Shown here piece after piece: positions 1 to 11,828 of a DNA stretch of 64,000 bases; the stretch's first letter is position 1; each line of letters opens with the position of its first letter. The stretch is from Gossypium raimondii (Eukaryota; Streptophyta; Magnoliopsida; Malvales; Malvaceae): contig NC_068566.1 in the NCBI RefSeq assembly GCF_025698545.1, positions 4,571,362 through 4,635,361 on the forward strand, read 5' to 3'. The notes beneath the pieces were generated by a model, which worked only from the letters and a program-made list of their open reading frames with translations, was not told where the DNA came from and ran no database searches. Both the position numbers and the translations under genes were made by a program.

Positions 1-840
1 GTTTATTGTTTAAGGGTTGAGATTTAAATTTTAGGGGTTAGGGTTTAAGGTTTGTGGTTATGTTTTATGATTTATGGTCTAGGGATAGAGTTTAGGGTTT
101 AGATTAATTAGTATTTTTAATTCATATATTAAATAATTTATTATATAATTGTGAAAGAGATAATATTAATTTTGATATATTAAAATTATGATGATAGTTT
201 AAATTATTTAAGAGATAATCGATAAACTTTATATATATTAAATGGTTTAGGATTTAAGGTTTACTTGAGATTTGTTAAATGATGAAATTTTATACAATCA
301 ATAATTAATGCATTTATATTTAAAAATATTTAATCTAAACCATTTGATATATTTAAATATTAGATTTTTAAAAAATTGATAAATAAATAAATAAAAGTAA
401 CATATTGATGTGGATAGGTAACTATCTATTTTGGATAGGACCAAATTATAACAAATAAAAATGAAATATAAGTACTAAAATCATTCCACATCGAACATCT
501 AGCAAAATAGTAGTAATTATATTTTAGTTAGAAAAATATCTCTAATAAAATGGAGATTAGATCGGAAAAGAATAATTTAAAATCATGATTAAAGACTCAA
601 TCTTTAATAGAAATTTGATATGTGAGAGATTAATTGCTTATATTGGATAATTCTAACTTAATAATTAATTAAAGTCATTTTATTATTTGTTTTCTTATTA
701 AAATAAAAATATTTATTTTGAGAGTACTTGGTTTTTTTTTATTTTATAAAAAATCAATTTATAAAAAATAGTAATAAAAAATGTTTTATAAAATTACTTA
801 ACTAATAATTTTTAGTAGACAAAATAAAATTTTTTTAGTA
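1..840. other. AT-rich intergenic DNA with degenerate telomere-like motifs
   Basis: The first 270 bases contain scattered, diverged copies of the plant telomere-like word TTTAGGG (for example around 35-55 and 85-100), too irregular to be a telomere tract. The rest is AT-rich with many stops in all frames. I see no gene. Such words often occur inside old transposons, so this may be the interior of the element whose subterminal repeats follow. Confidence 0.5.
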
Positions 841-844
841 GAGC

Positions 845-1075
845 AAAACGGTGTCATTTTGTTTAAAAAAATAATTTTTTGCGGCGTTTTCTAAAAAAAC
901 GCTGCAAAAATTAGCAATAGCGGCTTTTTTATAATAAACGCCGCAAAGACTAATTTTACTTAATAAAACGGCATCGTTTTGTTCAAAATGAAATCATTTT
1001 TTGTGGCGTTTTTATCTAAAATGCCACAAGTAAAAAGCAATAGCGGCGTTTTTATAAAAACGCCGCAAAAGGTAA
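845..1075. repeat. GC-rich inverted subterminal-type repeats (CACTA-like)
   Basis: Short palindromic units built on GCGGCG followed by Ts and As and then CGCCGC occur repeatedly (about 880-912, 920-950, 1003-1030, 1043-1070), each able to fold back on itself. Motifs of this kind are known from subterminal regions of plant CACTA (En/Spm) transposons. I do not see both terminal CACTA ends, so the superfamily is inferred from style only. Confidence 0.45.
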
Positions 1076-1099
1076 TCTAAATCCCGCTCAATTTTTTGG

Positions 1100-1820
1100 T
1101 TACCCGCTCATTACTCCCTCTTCTTCTCATCTCCCAAATAAAAGTTTTTACTTGATTCTTTTTCCCTTTTAATCTCAAAATTTGCCCCCAAATTTCCCAT
1201 TTTCAGCAACACCAAGTAAATACACCTACACCAATTACATTTCTTTTTCCTTTTCATTTCACTGCACCGAATTCACTCACCATAGCTGCTCATTTTCTCT
1301 CAATCTGTTAGGGTTTCTTTTAATTTTAGGCTTTCAAGGAAACATACGGTTTCCTTTTAATTTCTTGGTGATTTCTATGGAGACGGAAACCCTAGATGAC
1401 AAGAAACCGGAGGAAGAGGAGGTGAAAGAGAGACTGAAACTTCCCATTGAATAAGAAATCAATAGAAGGAAAAGAAATCGATCTTTCGAATAAGAAGAAG
1501 AAAATCAGTACTTTCTTTCCATTGAAGAACAAGAAGTGAAAGAGGATATCAAGGGAAGATGTCAAGAGAAAAACTAAGAAGAGCCGCACTTCCTCCTGTT
1601 CAAGAGGTGTTCTTTTTTATTTCTATTGCTTTTAGTATTTTTTTTTTTTGAGATTATTTTCAGTGAAAGAAAAAATTTTGGAAATTACCCATCATTTTTT
1701 TTCCTTTTCATTTCACTGCACTAAATTCACTCACCATAGCTACTCCTTTAATTTTACTGGTGATTTCTGTGGCGACGGAAACCCTAGATGAGAAGAAATC
1801 GGAGGAAGAATTTTGGTCCT
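1100..1820 (+). pseudogene. Unrecognised gene fragment, partly duplicated
   Basis: A 5'-UTR-like C/T-rich stretch leads to an ATG at 1377 and a short acidic/basic reading frame beginning METETLDDKKPEEEEVKERL, which stops at 1454. Lysine/glutamate-rich coding-like sequence continues out of frame to about 1605 and meets a GT that could be a splice donor. The same leader plus ATG region recurs in diverged form at about 1695-1815 with the start codon lost (ATGGAGACGG has become GTGGCGACGG). I do not recognise the parent gene. The adjacent subterminal-type repeats make capture of a host gene's 5' end by a transposon plausible, but this is inference. Confidence 0.35.
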
Positions 1821-2560
1821 TTTTCTCCTATTTGTTACTAATTTGCCCTAAAATTTTGTCTAGTTTCATTTTAATCCTCCGTTTGTTATTTTAATTATTC
1901 TATTACTAAATTAATTATTTTAATATTGTTATTATTATATAATACCACTAATATTGTATTATTATTATTTATTAGTTTTATTTTCCTTTTCGTATTAATA
2001 TATTAATCAGTTTTGTATTATTTTAGCTTTATTTTTTATTTTATATATATATGCTTTTTTTCTTCTTTGTGTATATAATTATCTTATTATATCATTTTAT
2101 TATTTATTATTTATTATGTCCTTTTATACCTCCAAAGTAGTACTATTACTATATTTTAATTATATTTACTTATTTAAATTTTAAATATATTTGTCTTATT
2201 ATATATTATTATTACGTAATTATTTATATATATATATATCTTTTCTTTTAAAACTTTATATTATTTGTTATTCTACTATTAATATTAATATTATTATTTA
2301 CTTATTTATATCTTTTCTTTCATTTTAAACTTTGTTATATATAAATATACATACATAGATTTTTACTTTTATAATTTTATTTATCTTATCTTCGTATTGT
2401 TATTATTGTTTTATCTTATATTTATTTATTTATTTATTTATTATTATTATCTGCGGTTGCTCATATTATTCATGCTTACATCATCATATTTATTATTGTT
2501 TTGTTACGCATATTAACATCGTGTTTTATTTCTACTATTCCGTGTTAGATTCATTTGATG
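1821..2560. other. AT-rich DNA, no gene seen
   Basis: Very AT-rich sequence with ATT/TTA simple runs (ATTT repeats near 2423-2445). No open reading frame or RNA gene is visible. It may be the 5' part of the LTR whose 3' end follows. Confidence 0.5.
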
Positions 2561-2569
2561 CATAAATTA

Positions 2570-3438
2570 TGATTTTTGAATAAACAAAATTTCGTGTTTA
2601 GATTTGAGAAAGTCGTACCCTAACTTACTGGGTTTCGATTTTCGCAATAAATCTAGATACATGAATCTTTTCAAACTCGAGTTTTAAACGATCTCAGGAA
2701 TTAAGAAAAGATTGTGTCCTAACTTACTGGGCATTATCCTTTTTTTTTAAAAAAAAACCCCAAGATAGCTAAATATCTTTTGAATAAGTAAATTTTCGAC
2801 ATGTATTCTCGTATCGGGAATTCAACACGTTGTGTCCTAATGCATTGGATAAGACATGTTGTTTTCTCGATATGAGGATTTCTCTAAAAAATAATAAGTA
2901 AGACAATGTTTTGCGTTTGGAAATTCGAAAAAACGTACCCTAATGTGTTGGGTTTCGATTTTTTCGTTCAACCAAATAGCCAAAAATCCTTATAAAATTT
3001 CAAAATAAGGCAATGTTTTGCATTTGGAAAATTCGAGAAAACGTGTCCTAATGTGCTAGGTTTCGATTTCTCGTTGGACCAAATAGCCAAATATCCTTTT
3101 GAATCTTAATCCATGTCATTCAAGTTTTTTAAGGATCGTATTTTAAATTTCTTTAAAGTTTTCAATCTTCGACACTAAGACATTAACTAATCTACTTGGT
3201 ACCAATTTTTGGGCGTTACGAGGGTGCTAATCCTTCCTCGTGCGTAACTGACTCCCAAACCCGTTTTTTTGAATTTCGTGAACCAAAATCGTTGTTTTAA
3301 TAAAATCAAATCGTTTATTAAAAATAACCACTTTTCAAGGTGATCTGATCACACCTTATCAAAAAAGATTGGTGGCGACTCCCGTTTTCGTTTTCGTTTT
3401 TAAAATCCAAGTCGACCCCGTTTTATCAAAAAAATGGT
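2570..3438 (+). repeat. LTR 3' portion (gypsy-type) with internal tandem repeats
   Basis: A motif reading roughly GTCCTAACTTACTGGGTTTCGATTTT recurs at about 2613, 2717, 2827, 2935 and 3047, and units of about 110 bp (2890-3000 and 3001-3110) are clearly tandem. Downstream is a long leader ending in GGTGGCGACTCCCG and then AAAAATGGTGTCA at 3438. This resembles the ends of Tat/Ogre-type gypsy LTRs as I remember them. No second LTR, coding region or left boundary is visible, so it is a solo or truncated LTR. Confidence 0.5.
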
Positions 3439-3843
3439 GTCAGCAATATGCATGTGTTGGATATGCCGCCGGCTCAAACGCAATCTAAGAGCACAACCTA
3501 CTCCCAACCAACAAGACATCAACTGTATGCATGAATATGCACCAACAAAGAGAGACATCTAAAATCAAATCATTCCAATATATTGCTGCCTCAAATGTTA
3601 AAATTCTTATACATTTACAATTTCCCAGCACATGCATATAGAAGTACGCGACCAATCTCTCAAAATTCCATGCATTTTCCTCTTTTTTTTTCTTTAAGGG
3701 GGCAAGGTAAGTAAAATAAATGGCTGACTTGTATGATTATAACAACAAATGCTTAAAGGCAAGTAGAAAAAAGAAAAAAAAATTATAAGATCAGTGGCAG
3801 ATCTTACTTTGTAATCCAAGGATTGTGCTGATGGCTGAATCCC

Positions 3844-6404
3844 TTAGCTAGCAGCAATCTTATTTTGGAGCAATAACTCCAAGTCACTCAATCTGCATAG
3901 AAAAACAGATTCCACAGAATTTAAAAAAAAAAAGTTAACAGAGAAAAAGGAAAAATAGACTACCTGAAATGAAATGGTGGCATACCTCACGTTACTCAAA
4001 TCAGGGTAAATTGCTATAGAATCTTTAAAATCCTGAATTGAATTTGGAAAAAGAACTTAGTTACTCAATGAGCAAACTATTGAGCTACCACTTGTTAGCT
4101 ATGTTAATCGGATTAGGGTGCGAGTGTTGGATACGAAGCGTATATTTAACACAAGTATGTTTCCATGTATTTGGAGGGTCCTTGTGAAGCCATGTCCCCG
4201 TTTTCATGTCAATATATGTATCAGATGTGAGTGTTAAACGATGTAACATTGGCTGTCAGCAAGTAGTGCTTCGAGAACTTACCTGGTCAGCAGTTGAAGA
4301 AGTATAGGTAATCACACATGACATCCCAGCTTTAGTTGCTGCCTGCACAGATGGAATAAGTTTTGCTTAAAACTTTAACTATGGTTGATATATTTGTTCA
4401 GTGCATACAATGCCCAAACTAAAATTTGGAGACATGGTATCTCTTTTCTAGAGAATAGAAGCATTACCTGAAGCCCAATCACACTATCTTCTACCACCAA
4501 GCAATCTTTCTCTGACACACCTAATCTCTGTCATAAATAAGATTTCTCAATCAGATACAGATATAGCAAGCAAAGACTGAGATGAAAAATATAAGCATAG
4601 GTAACATTATGGTTAAGTGCACATGATAGAGTTAACTAGTAAGTTACCTTGGCAGCTGTCAGATATATCAATGGGTCTGGCTTCTTTTCCTTCACATCAT
4701 CTCCTACAAGCATAAAGAAAAACAAAATGAAGACTGGGTTTTAAGAACAGAATCATCATAAAAAAAAGAAATGGCAAAATGAAATGGGCCAAAATGCATA
4801 GCTAGAGGGACCAAAGAACAAAAGGCAACCAATGAAGCTATTGCTTTAGAAACAGGTCAAGGTTATAAATGAGCTTGTCAAGAAGACTTTTATAAGGAGC
4901 TCAGTTCATTTAGAAGAATCAGACTTGTGAAAGTATTCAGTGCATATTTTGATTCACACAGGTCTAAAATATATCTAACAACAAAAACATATGTTTTAGA
5001 AGTAGTCAACATACCTGCAAGGAAGCAATCAAGCCCCTTAAATCGCTCCTATAACAAGGGGAAAATAATAAGAATAAGGAAACAGAAGTGAGGATACTTG
5101 TTGATCAATAATTTTGGAATCGAAACTGCGATATATTGTTTGGTTTTCACTCGAAACTCTCATGGTTTTGTCTCACAAGAGATGTCTTTAATGAGACAAA
5201 CCACGAAACTTTTGCATCAAAGTGGACAATACCTCGCAGTTTAGGTATGAATCACCACCAGAATTACCATTCCAATAAGGTTCTCAAGACAGAGTACAAC
5301 TGAACTTTTAGTTGCTGCAGAGCAAACAGCTAGCATTTTCCCCTGCAGATTGGAGAAAGAAAATGGCATCACAAACAAAGGATTGTATTGAATTCATTTG
5401 GATTGATTGCAATGAAAGGATCATGAATTGATTATCAATCTCAATTGATAAATAAGTAGAGTATCTTACAGCTGCCTTGGCCTCATCCATCAATCTTAAA
5501 ACTCCAGGTCTAGGTTCCACCTGATCAAAACAATACCACTCTCTTTTTATTCAATAATATGGATAACCAATTCAGAATCAATGAAGAGATAAAAGAAAAT
5601 GCAATGTGGTAAACAATAACGTCTGCTTACAGTTCCAGATTTGATTATTTCTTTGTACCTTTCAGTCTTCCAATCCTACAAAGATGTATCAGCACCACAT
5701 ACATAAGTTCTTCAATAAAGAGAATTTCATAATTCCTATACAGAGATCAAATTAAAGCTTAATTAGACCTCCATTCCCTGTTTCCCCTTGATTTCATTGG
5801 CATTGGCGGTCACTACATCAAAGCTATATAATTATTAATAATACCTGAAGAGTGTCAATTAACTTAGCTCGTTCCTCATCACTCTCAGGAGGCGTCTCAA
5901 ATATGGTAGATGATGGCCATCCATGTTCCTTGAAGTACCTTCAGAAACACCAAAAATCTCCATTAAACCGATCAGCAACAAGAAAAATTAAGAACAATAA
6001 AAGAAACCCAGAAATATTTAGAAAAACGAAAGAAAGAACCATCTCATCTTGGGTTTGCCACCACCAATCAGGTTCTGGAGCACATCATAAAATTGAAGGT
6101 CCCAATTAAGGGGCTGTGAAGAAGAAGGGCAACGAACATTGAAGTAAGCGAAAGCGTCGTTGTAAGCTTCGCGGTGCAAGTGCTCGGATTCTAGAATGAC
6201 ACCATCGCAGTCGAAAATGAGAGCTTGAAGGGAATGGGAAGCTGAGACAGAGAGGGAGAGTCGTCGGGGCTTTGTGGTGGTTAAGGAAAGGGAGGAAGAC
6301 TTTTTGGTTCTGAAAGTGAGGGACTGTGGTGAGTAATAAAAGAGAGAAGAGAAGTTGGAGGAGAGGTTCTGAGGAGAGATAAAGAGTGTGGAGTGAGACG
6401 CCAT
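3844..6404 (-). CDS. HAD-superfamily hydrolase, CbbY-like, chloroplast-type (At4g39970-like)
   Basis: Coding exons on the minus strand: 6404-6040, 5938-5845, 5675-5631, 5520-5470, 5342-5268, 5048-5015, 4703-4648, 4527-4468, 4342-4283, 4032-3986, 3892-3844. They give 311 residues in one frame with GT-AG introns. HAD motif I is FDCDGVI (residues 64-70, nucleophile D65). The motif II region is VCSAATKSS (from residue 191). The motif III lysine lies in EKKPDP (227-232) and the motif IV acids are E253-D254 in VVEDSVIG. The first ~55 residues are rich in Ser/Thr/Arg and poor in acids, like a chloroplast transit peptide. The fold is a Mg-dependent phosphatase/phosphoglucomutase type. The exact substrate is unknown; the family name recalls CbbY xylulose-1,5-bisphosphate phosphatases. 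The start is the first ATG in frame with the transit peptide. The gene looks intact. Confidence 0.93.
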
Positions 6405-6979
6405 GGTTGATTTGCTTCACTGATGGGTCTATAATGGAGAGTTTTCGAGTTAAAAAGGAGGTAATTTTTTGGCGGGTTTGGTTCGTGTGGCTGTGGATAT
6501 CTCTCCAGCCTCAACGTTACCTTTTAACGCATACAATTTTGCAATTGGATTTGCATGCCAATCCCTCTAACCCTCTCCAATTGATTCTCAATTCGATGTA
6601 TGATTACAAATGAAGTCGAAGAAAAGTAAATATTAATTATAAATTAAATGAAAATAAATTTTGGCTCAGCTTAAGAAACCACATTTTTTAAATTTGTATT
6701 TCAAAAATCGTTCAAATACCATGATTCAAGTTAGTTTTATATTTAATCAAATTTAATTTGAATCTAATTTCAAGTCAAGCCTAACATAAACGACTAAGTT
6801 ACACCGTAGTTCCACCAACACAATATGGAAACTCCACAAATCGTCTTGAAGTTGAAACATGGGATCAAAAATAGCATCTTTGAGTGATAGCCATAATAAT
6901 AGAGGGGGGAAATGTGATGAATCATCAATTATGCAAAAAGTACCCTGTTATAAACATTCTGCAACCCTTACAAATCCTA
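6405..6979. other. Spacer: HAD gene promoter and MED18 3' flank
   Basis: Both neighbours lie on the minus strand, so this 575 bp should hold the MED18 3' UTR at the low end and the HAD gene promoter and 5' UTR at the high end. It is AT-rich and carries no reading frame I can support. Confidence 0.5.
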
Positions 6980-8879
6980 TTACAAAGTTGTGCCTCCACC
7001 ATCTGACATAAGAGAAGCGGCAGCTGCAGCAGCTGTCGGGACAACCCCGGTTGAAACGCCTGGCTTTGACAAATGCAGCAGCCTGCAAAATCAAACACCA
7101 CAAAGCTTTGTCCGAGATACAAATAATACAATCAAAATTAGATGACAAAGCCACCAATTTCTTACGCTAACACAAATCCTTCATTCAGGATCCATCAAAA
7201 TACCATATCCTATGTGCTAGAAGCTGAATATCTAAAATCATAACCATAGTATAAGAAACACTAATCTATTATAATCACTAGAAACAGGTTTTCCTGCTGC
7301 CTAATACAAATGATAATTCGTATTTATGATGATATATACAATCATCATGAGCTTAAAAGACTAAATTTTGATTAGACCAATTACTTAAATTCTTGTTGTG
7401 CATCGCGTTTTTCACAGTTGCAAAGTTATGTTATTTCAACTTCTCATTTTCCCAGGAACACACATGTCTAACACTCATGTGACCAGTGACCAATATCCGA
7501 CAGTCCCCCTAGTAGTTGCATGGTGTAATGAATGCTGTCTAGTCAATTGTAGTAAATATCATCAGTGGCAAGAATCAAAACCACGAAATAACGATAACAA
7601 AATCATGTTTGAGGATCCTATTTTCATGTAGACAAGTTCTATAATAGCCATGCATCTTAATAAGCAAGAAGAAAAAAGGCTCTTACGGTGCAAGATATTC
7701 ACAAAAAGAAGACACAGAAGCAACGACTTCATTATAATTTTCCGATGTTGCAGGCGCGGTCACTTCAACCATCTGTATACCAGGTGTTACCGGGACAGCC
7801 TCATCCGTTGCGTGCAGTTTCAGCATCTTATTAACCGATGAGACAGTCACGGTTATCTGAGCAGCCCTTTCGAAATGAAAGGTGAATCCCACTCTCAACA
7901 ACTCATGATCCAACTTATATCCAAGTGAATAAAATAATCGAAGCACGTTCTTGCTGGCTTTGCTTTCTACCATACTTCTAACCAGCACAGAGATTTGCTC
8001 TGCTCCAGCACCCCTCATTGCACCCCCAACATGTTTCACAGTCCTACAAACATTGTATAAACCTAATAACCACCCAGTTTCACAGTCCTACAAACATTAT
8101 ATAAACCTAATAACCACCCAACAAAAAATAACACCAACTACGTTATTCTTGACCCTTTACTTTTTTTGAAGTATTCATGTCCGACACTGTATCCACCGTA
8201 TATCTAGACATGGATATGAGAATATGAAACCCCAAACACGGAGCAACCTTTGAAAAAAATTGAATATATCCATCCTAAACACTCACACATCCATGTCCGA
8301 ATTATATAGAATTGATATAATAAAAGCACAATTAAAAACTCCAAATTACCAAGTAGGCTCGGACTGTTCAAGATCACACAATAATCTGACCTCGGAAGTA
8401 ACAAATCCTGTAAAATTCTTAGGCATTAGCAAGGCAGAACCTAACAACTTGATCAATTAATTTATATTGCTGTTTTATAAATTATAAATTAGTACATGAT
8501 TCAGCAGGAGAGTTATTTACAACATTAACTAAACAGGGAAAAATGCTTATACCATCAAACACGTCATGGATAGATTAGTAGACTATAATTAACTCTTCTG
8601 TGTAATGAAAATGTGAGAGACTTACCAAGATTTGGACCACTTTTAAGGCAAATTTCATGTACCCTCAAGCGTTCTCTATTTACACCGCAAAGACCTTGAA
8701 GTAGAATTTCAAGTGCCTCAACATACTGCAAATCTCACCCAAAAAAAAAGAGAACAAAAACAAATCTGTTTAAATCAATCCCCAAATTTAGAAAATTTCT
8801 AAAATAGAAATAAAATAATGATTTTGGGTGTGAATTTTTTTACCTGTGTCTCTATAATTCCTTGAACTACGCACTCCAT
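6980..8879 (-). CDS. MED18: Mediator complex subunit 18 (MED18)
   Basis: Minus-strand exons 8879-8844, 8725-8626, 8407-8350, 8043-7687 and 7082-6980 splice with GT-AG junctions into 217 residues starting MECVVQGIIETQ. Recognisable MED18 stretches are the N-terminal block (EALEILLQGLCGVNRERLRV), the central KHVGGAMRGAGAEQISVLVR and GYKLDHELLRVGF, and the Ala-rich C-terminus ending SDGGGTTL. MED18 belongs to the Mediator head module with MED20. In Arabidopsis it affects flowering time, immunity and transcription termination. The length matches the plant family (about 220 residues). No stop or frameshift is present, so it should be functional. The start is the only ATG consistent with the conserved first exon. 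Confidence 0.95.
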
Positions 8880-9764
8880 TTTTACAAGTTTTTTTCAATG
8901 TTAAACGAAGAAATGCAACCAGTAAGCTCACTGCGAAACCCTTGCTCTTCTTAAAATCCGGTTCGAGCTCAGTTCGTTATACGAATGGTAATACGGGCAT
9001 TGCTTGGCCCGAGATGTCACCCGACCCGAACTAAAATATTATTAGAGTTTTTAATTTTAGGATAAATTACAATGCTGATCACTCGATTATTAAAATTTTT
9101 TTTGGGTCATTTATCGAAGATATCTTTACAGATTTTAAAATTAGTATAATAGTAATTTTAACCTTTAATATTTTTATATTATGACAATTTAGTCTTAATT
9201 TCAAAAAAAAAATTTCAGCATTTACATATTTTGCAATTTTATTTTATTTTTGTAATTTTATTTTTATTTATGACATTGAAGATTAGGTTTAAAATAATAA
9301 GAAAAGATGAAAATTATTATTTTAAATTTTTAGTGGTTATATTTTGGTATATTTTTAAATTTAGTTAATAAATTTATTTTTTTAAACGATCATAAAGAAA
9401 AGTAAAATTGAAAAATAAATGGACCAATTCACATAATTTATAAATGTTGAGGGTTAAATTTTTTAGAATCAAGACTAAATTAACATAATGTAAAAATGTT
9501 GAGGGTTAAAGTTGTTATATTCAAAACAAATAAGTAATTAAGGTATATCCAAAGCAAGGAGGGCGTGAAAATCCCGAGAAGATAAGGGGAGAAGCGGACA
9601 AAATCAAAAGCTAAGTTGAGGAGAATTAAGTTATGTACATAATGATTATAAGATACAATAATGTATACATTAATGCTAAAAATCTGAAGAAAAAACTTCC
9701 CAGAAACACACCAAAATCACCTATTAAACAATTTTCTTCTACATGCTAAAAGTCTTGATCTTTT
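8880..9764. other. Spacer: MED18 promoter side and EPFL 3' flank
   Basis: The high-numbered side of MED18 (8880-9055) should contain its promoter and 5' UTR. The middle is a MITE-like inverted-repeat segment listed separately. Positions 9551-9764 should hold the EPFL 3' UTR. No other gene is seen. Confidence 0.5.
9060..9550. mobile_element. MITE-like inverted-repeat element, about 490 bp
   Basis: The left part (9130-9210) and the reverse complement of the right part (9440-9530) share TTTAACC(C)T..AATATTTTTA..ATTATG.CAATTTAGTCTT. The outer ends read GGATAAATTAC and AGGTATATCC. There is no coding capacity. The superfamily is not assigned because I cannot define a target-site duplication. Confidence 0.4.
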
Positions 9765-10206
9765 TCAAGGGTTGTAAAAGTGATCATCACAGTGGCATTT
9801 CCAACCAAGGGGCTTGTAATTAGAGTATTGACTGCCTGATGATGGGTAAAAAACCTCCATGGGATTAGTGATTGCTTTGCTCGAACTAGGTGGTTGAAAT
9901 TGGTGGTAATGGCTAAGTAATGGTGTAGTAGGTACTTGAACTGCCTTGCAAGGGTGGCATCCATTACATCTGTTGTGGCAGCTTGGAGGAGTTGATCCCA
10001 ACCTTGTTTTGTCTTCAAAATATAAACCCTGTTGAAAACCCAAACATCATCAAAGATCAAATATATAAACATGGTGAAAAGAATGAAAGATATATGAGCT
10101 GAAACCTAACCTGAACAAGGGAAGAGGTTGGAGAGGAAAGAAGAAGAAAGGAAAGGGCCAAAAGAAATGTGAAGGTGTTAAGGAGGGGAGAAACAAGTGA
10201 GGTCAT
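9765..10206 (-). CDS. EPIDERMAL PATTERNING FACTOR-like peptide precursor (EPFL1/2 type)
   Basis: Exons 10206-10111 and 10028-9765 give 119 residues. Residues 1-~28 form a hydrophobic signal peptide (MTSLVSPLLNTFTFLLALSF...). The C-terminal region begins with an acidic/basic EDKTRLG stretch and contains the EPF-type cysteine pattern: C49, C53, C56, C59, then a ~50-residue proline/serine-rich loop, then C110 and C112 in GWKCHCDDHFYNP. The GSTPPSCHNRC and YSNYKPLGWKCHC blocks place it in the EPFL1/EPFL2 group. These secreted peptides are ligands of ERECTA-family receptor kinases and act in organ growth and shoot patterning. Which paralogue it is cannot be settled by reading. The gene looks intact; the start is the first ATG and gives a clean signal peptide. 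Confidence 0.93.
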
Positions 10207-10883
10207 GATGATGAAAAGGTTTCATGTAACCAAGGAAGTAAACTAAAAAGATGGGAATAGTAATGGAACTCTAACTTCAAGTACATATGAAACTAACTTA
10301 CTTCTGCTGCGAAGTAAAAAATCCAAAGCAAGATAGAGAAGAAATAGGGTCAGCGATGAGAAAAGTGAGTAGGAAGAAAAGGAAGGGAAGGTTTCATAAA
10401 TTGGTGTATGTGGTGGTGGGTGGTGGTCTAAGCATTAATGTACATGGGAGAGAGAGAGAGAGGGGGCGGGAAGTGTGGCAGAAGAGTGAAAAGAACAATA
10501 CAGAATTGGCAAACAAATTGGGAGAATCTGCATTAGAAAGGAAAGGGGAGGGGACCAAATAACTCTAATTTTATCTTTTATAAATTGGGAATTACATGCA
10601 AATGTTTCAACTTTCGTGGTTGAAATACCATTAAGGACTTTAATCACTTTTCTCTTACTTCATTGGATTGGGTTTATCTCTGATTGTAGTCATAATCAAG
10701 TTAATTTACTCACAGCTGATGCTTTTCTAAAAAAAATCAGTTGACTATGAAATATGTTATATTCTCATGAGTGGGGTTCAAACTCCAACCACATTGTTAA
10801 GGGATGATGTGCGCAACCACCATATCACATCTCATGGTCATGTCTATCTCATTTTAACTATTAAGAAAGCTAAAGGTTCTTTC
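10207..10883. promoter_or_regulatory. EPFL upstream region with a GA/CT dinucleotide tract
   Basis: The sequence 5' of the EPFL start contains a GA run at 10448-10465 (CT on the EPFL strand), about 240 bp from the start codon. GA/CT tracts are common in plant promoters and leaders. The open frame on the plus strand here (10287-10562) has simple, low-complexity composition and matches nothing I know. No TATA box can be assigned with confidence. Confidence 0.35.
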
Positions 10884-11252
10884 GGTTAAATTTTACTATC
10901 AATTTGTGTGTTGTGCATGAAAATTTAGTTCATATATTTCAATTTCCTCATTTTTGGTCATTATACTTTTCGAATTTTAAAATTTCAATCCTGACCAATA
11001 GTAGTTATTGAATTCATTAAGTTCTACTATTTCTAAAATACTATGCAACAAATATATTATTTCATGTGTAATGTCATGTTTGTTTATTATTTTTATATAT
11101 TACTCACAAAAAAGTCAATTAATGACCATCGTTTGAATCAAGACTAAAATATCAAAATCCGAAAAATATGACGACTAAAAATGATCAAATTGGAGACTAT
11201 GGACTAAATTTACAACTTTATTATAGTGCAAAGTCAATAACAAAATTTAGCC
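10884..11252. mobile_element. MITE-like inverted-repeat element, about 370 bp
   Basis: The left arm begins GGTTAAATTTTACTATCAATTTG and the reverse complement of the right arm begins GGCTAAATTTTGTTATTGAC. The similarity continues for about 110 bases, including TTTAGTCCATA/TTTAGTTCATA and CATTTTTGGTCATTATA-like words. It is non-coding. The TIR style (GGYTAAATTTT) is common among plant MITEs; the superfamily is not determined. Confidence 0.5.
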
Positions 11253-11828
11253 AAACAATTTAAATGTTACCATCTAGGTCAAGCCTGAAATTTTAAATTT
11301 TAAAAAGTATAAAAATTAAAATTGACCAATTCAGAAAATATAAAAATAAAATTAACCGAATTAAAGTATTAAAACTAAATCGTACAATTTAAATTGTTTT
11401 TTGGGGTACTTGGAAATGGGTGAAAAATGCGTAAGGGGAGGTAGTAGTAATTAATTTCCAGCATTTAATAACTACAAAATTATCATTTTTGCTTCAATAA
11501 TTTGACCCCAAAAAAGAAGGGAAGGTTTGCTTCAAGACTCACTTTGATCCCAGCACCTTAAACAAGTGCATAGCTCTTAGGGTACATGAATTAGAATTTT
11601 ACCGAATTTTCTATGCATTCCTATGCTCGATTAAAATTATAAAGAATAATTAGCAAAATAAAATAACAAAATGAGCTTAAGAAAAATTCTAATCTCTAAT
11701 TGATCTTCGATCCGATCAAAGTATCTATTGTAAGACTTTGGACCTTTTTTCTCTTTTGGATCAATAAAAGAGGCTACACAGCCTTAACTATTAGGCGTAG
11801 CATCGGGGCACATTTGCACACGAGCAAT
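11253..11828. other. AT-rich spacer and probable LINE 3' end
   Basis: AT-rich sequence without a gene. Positions from about 11740 to 11828 may be the 3' UTR of the minus-strand LINE that follows. Confidence 0.4.

Noticed and set aside
1-120. Telomere-like GGGTTTA words at the window start
   Set aside because: Copies are irregular and mixed with AT-rich sequence; there is no array, so this is neither a telomere nor a clear interstitial telomere block.
10287-10562. 91-codon open frame on the plus strand, opposite the EPFL promoter
   Set aside because: Composition is low-complexity (GA-rich) and it has no recognisable domain or splice context.
10770-10815. GGTTCAAACTCC, like a tRNA/SINE B box
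   Set aside because: No A box at proper spacing and no cloverleaf; not a tRNA gene, and a SINE cannot be supported.
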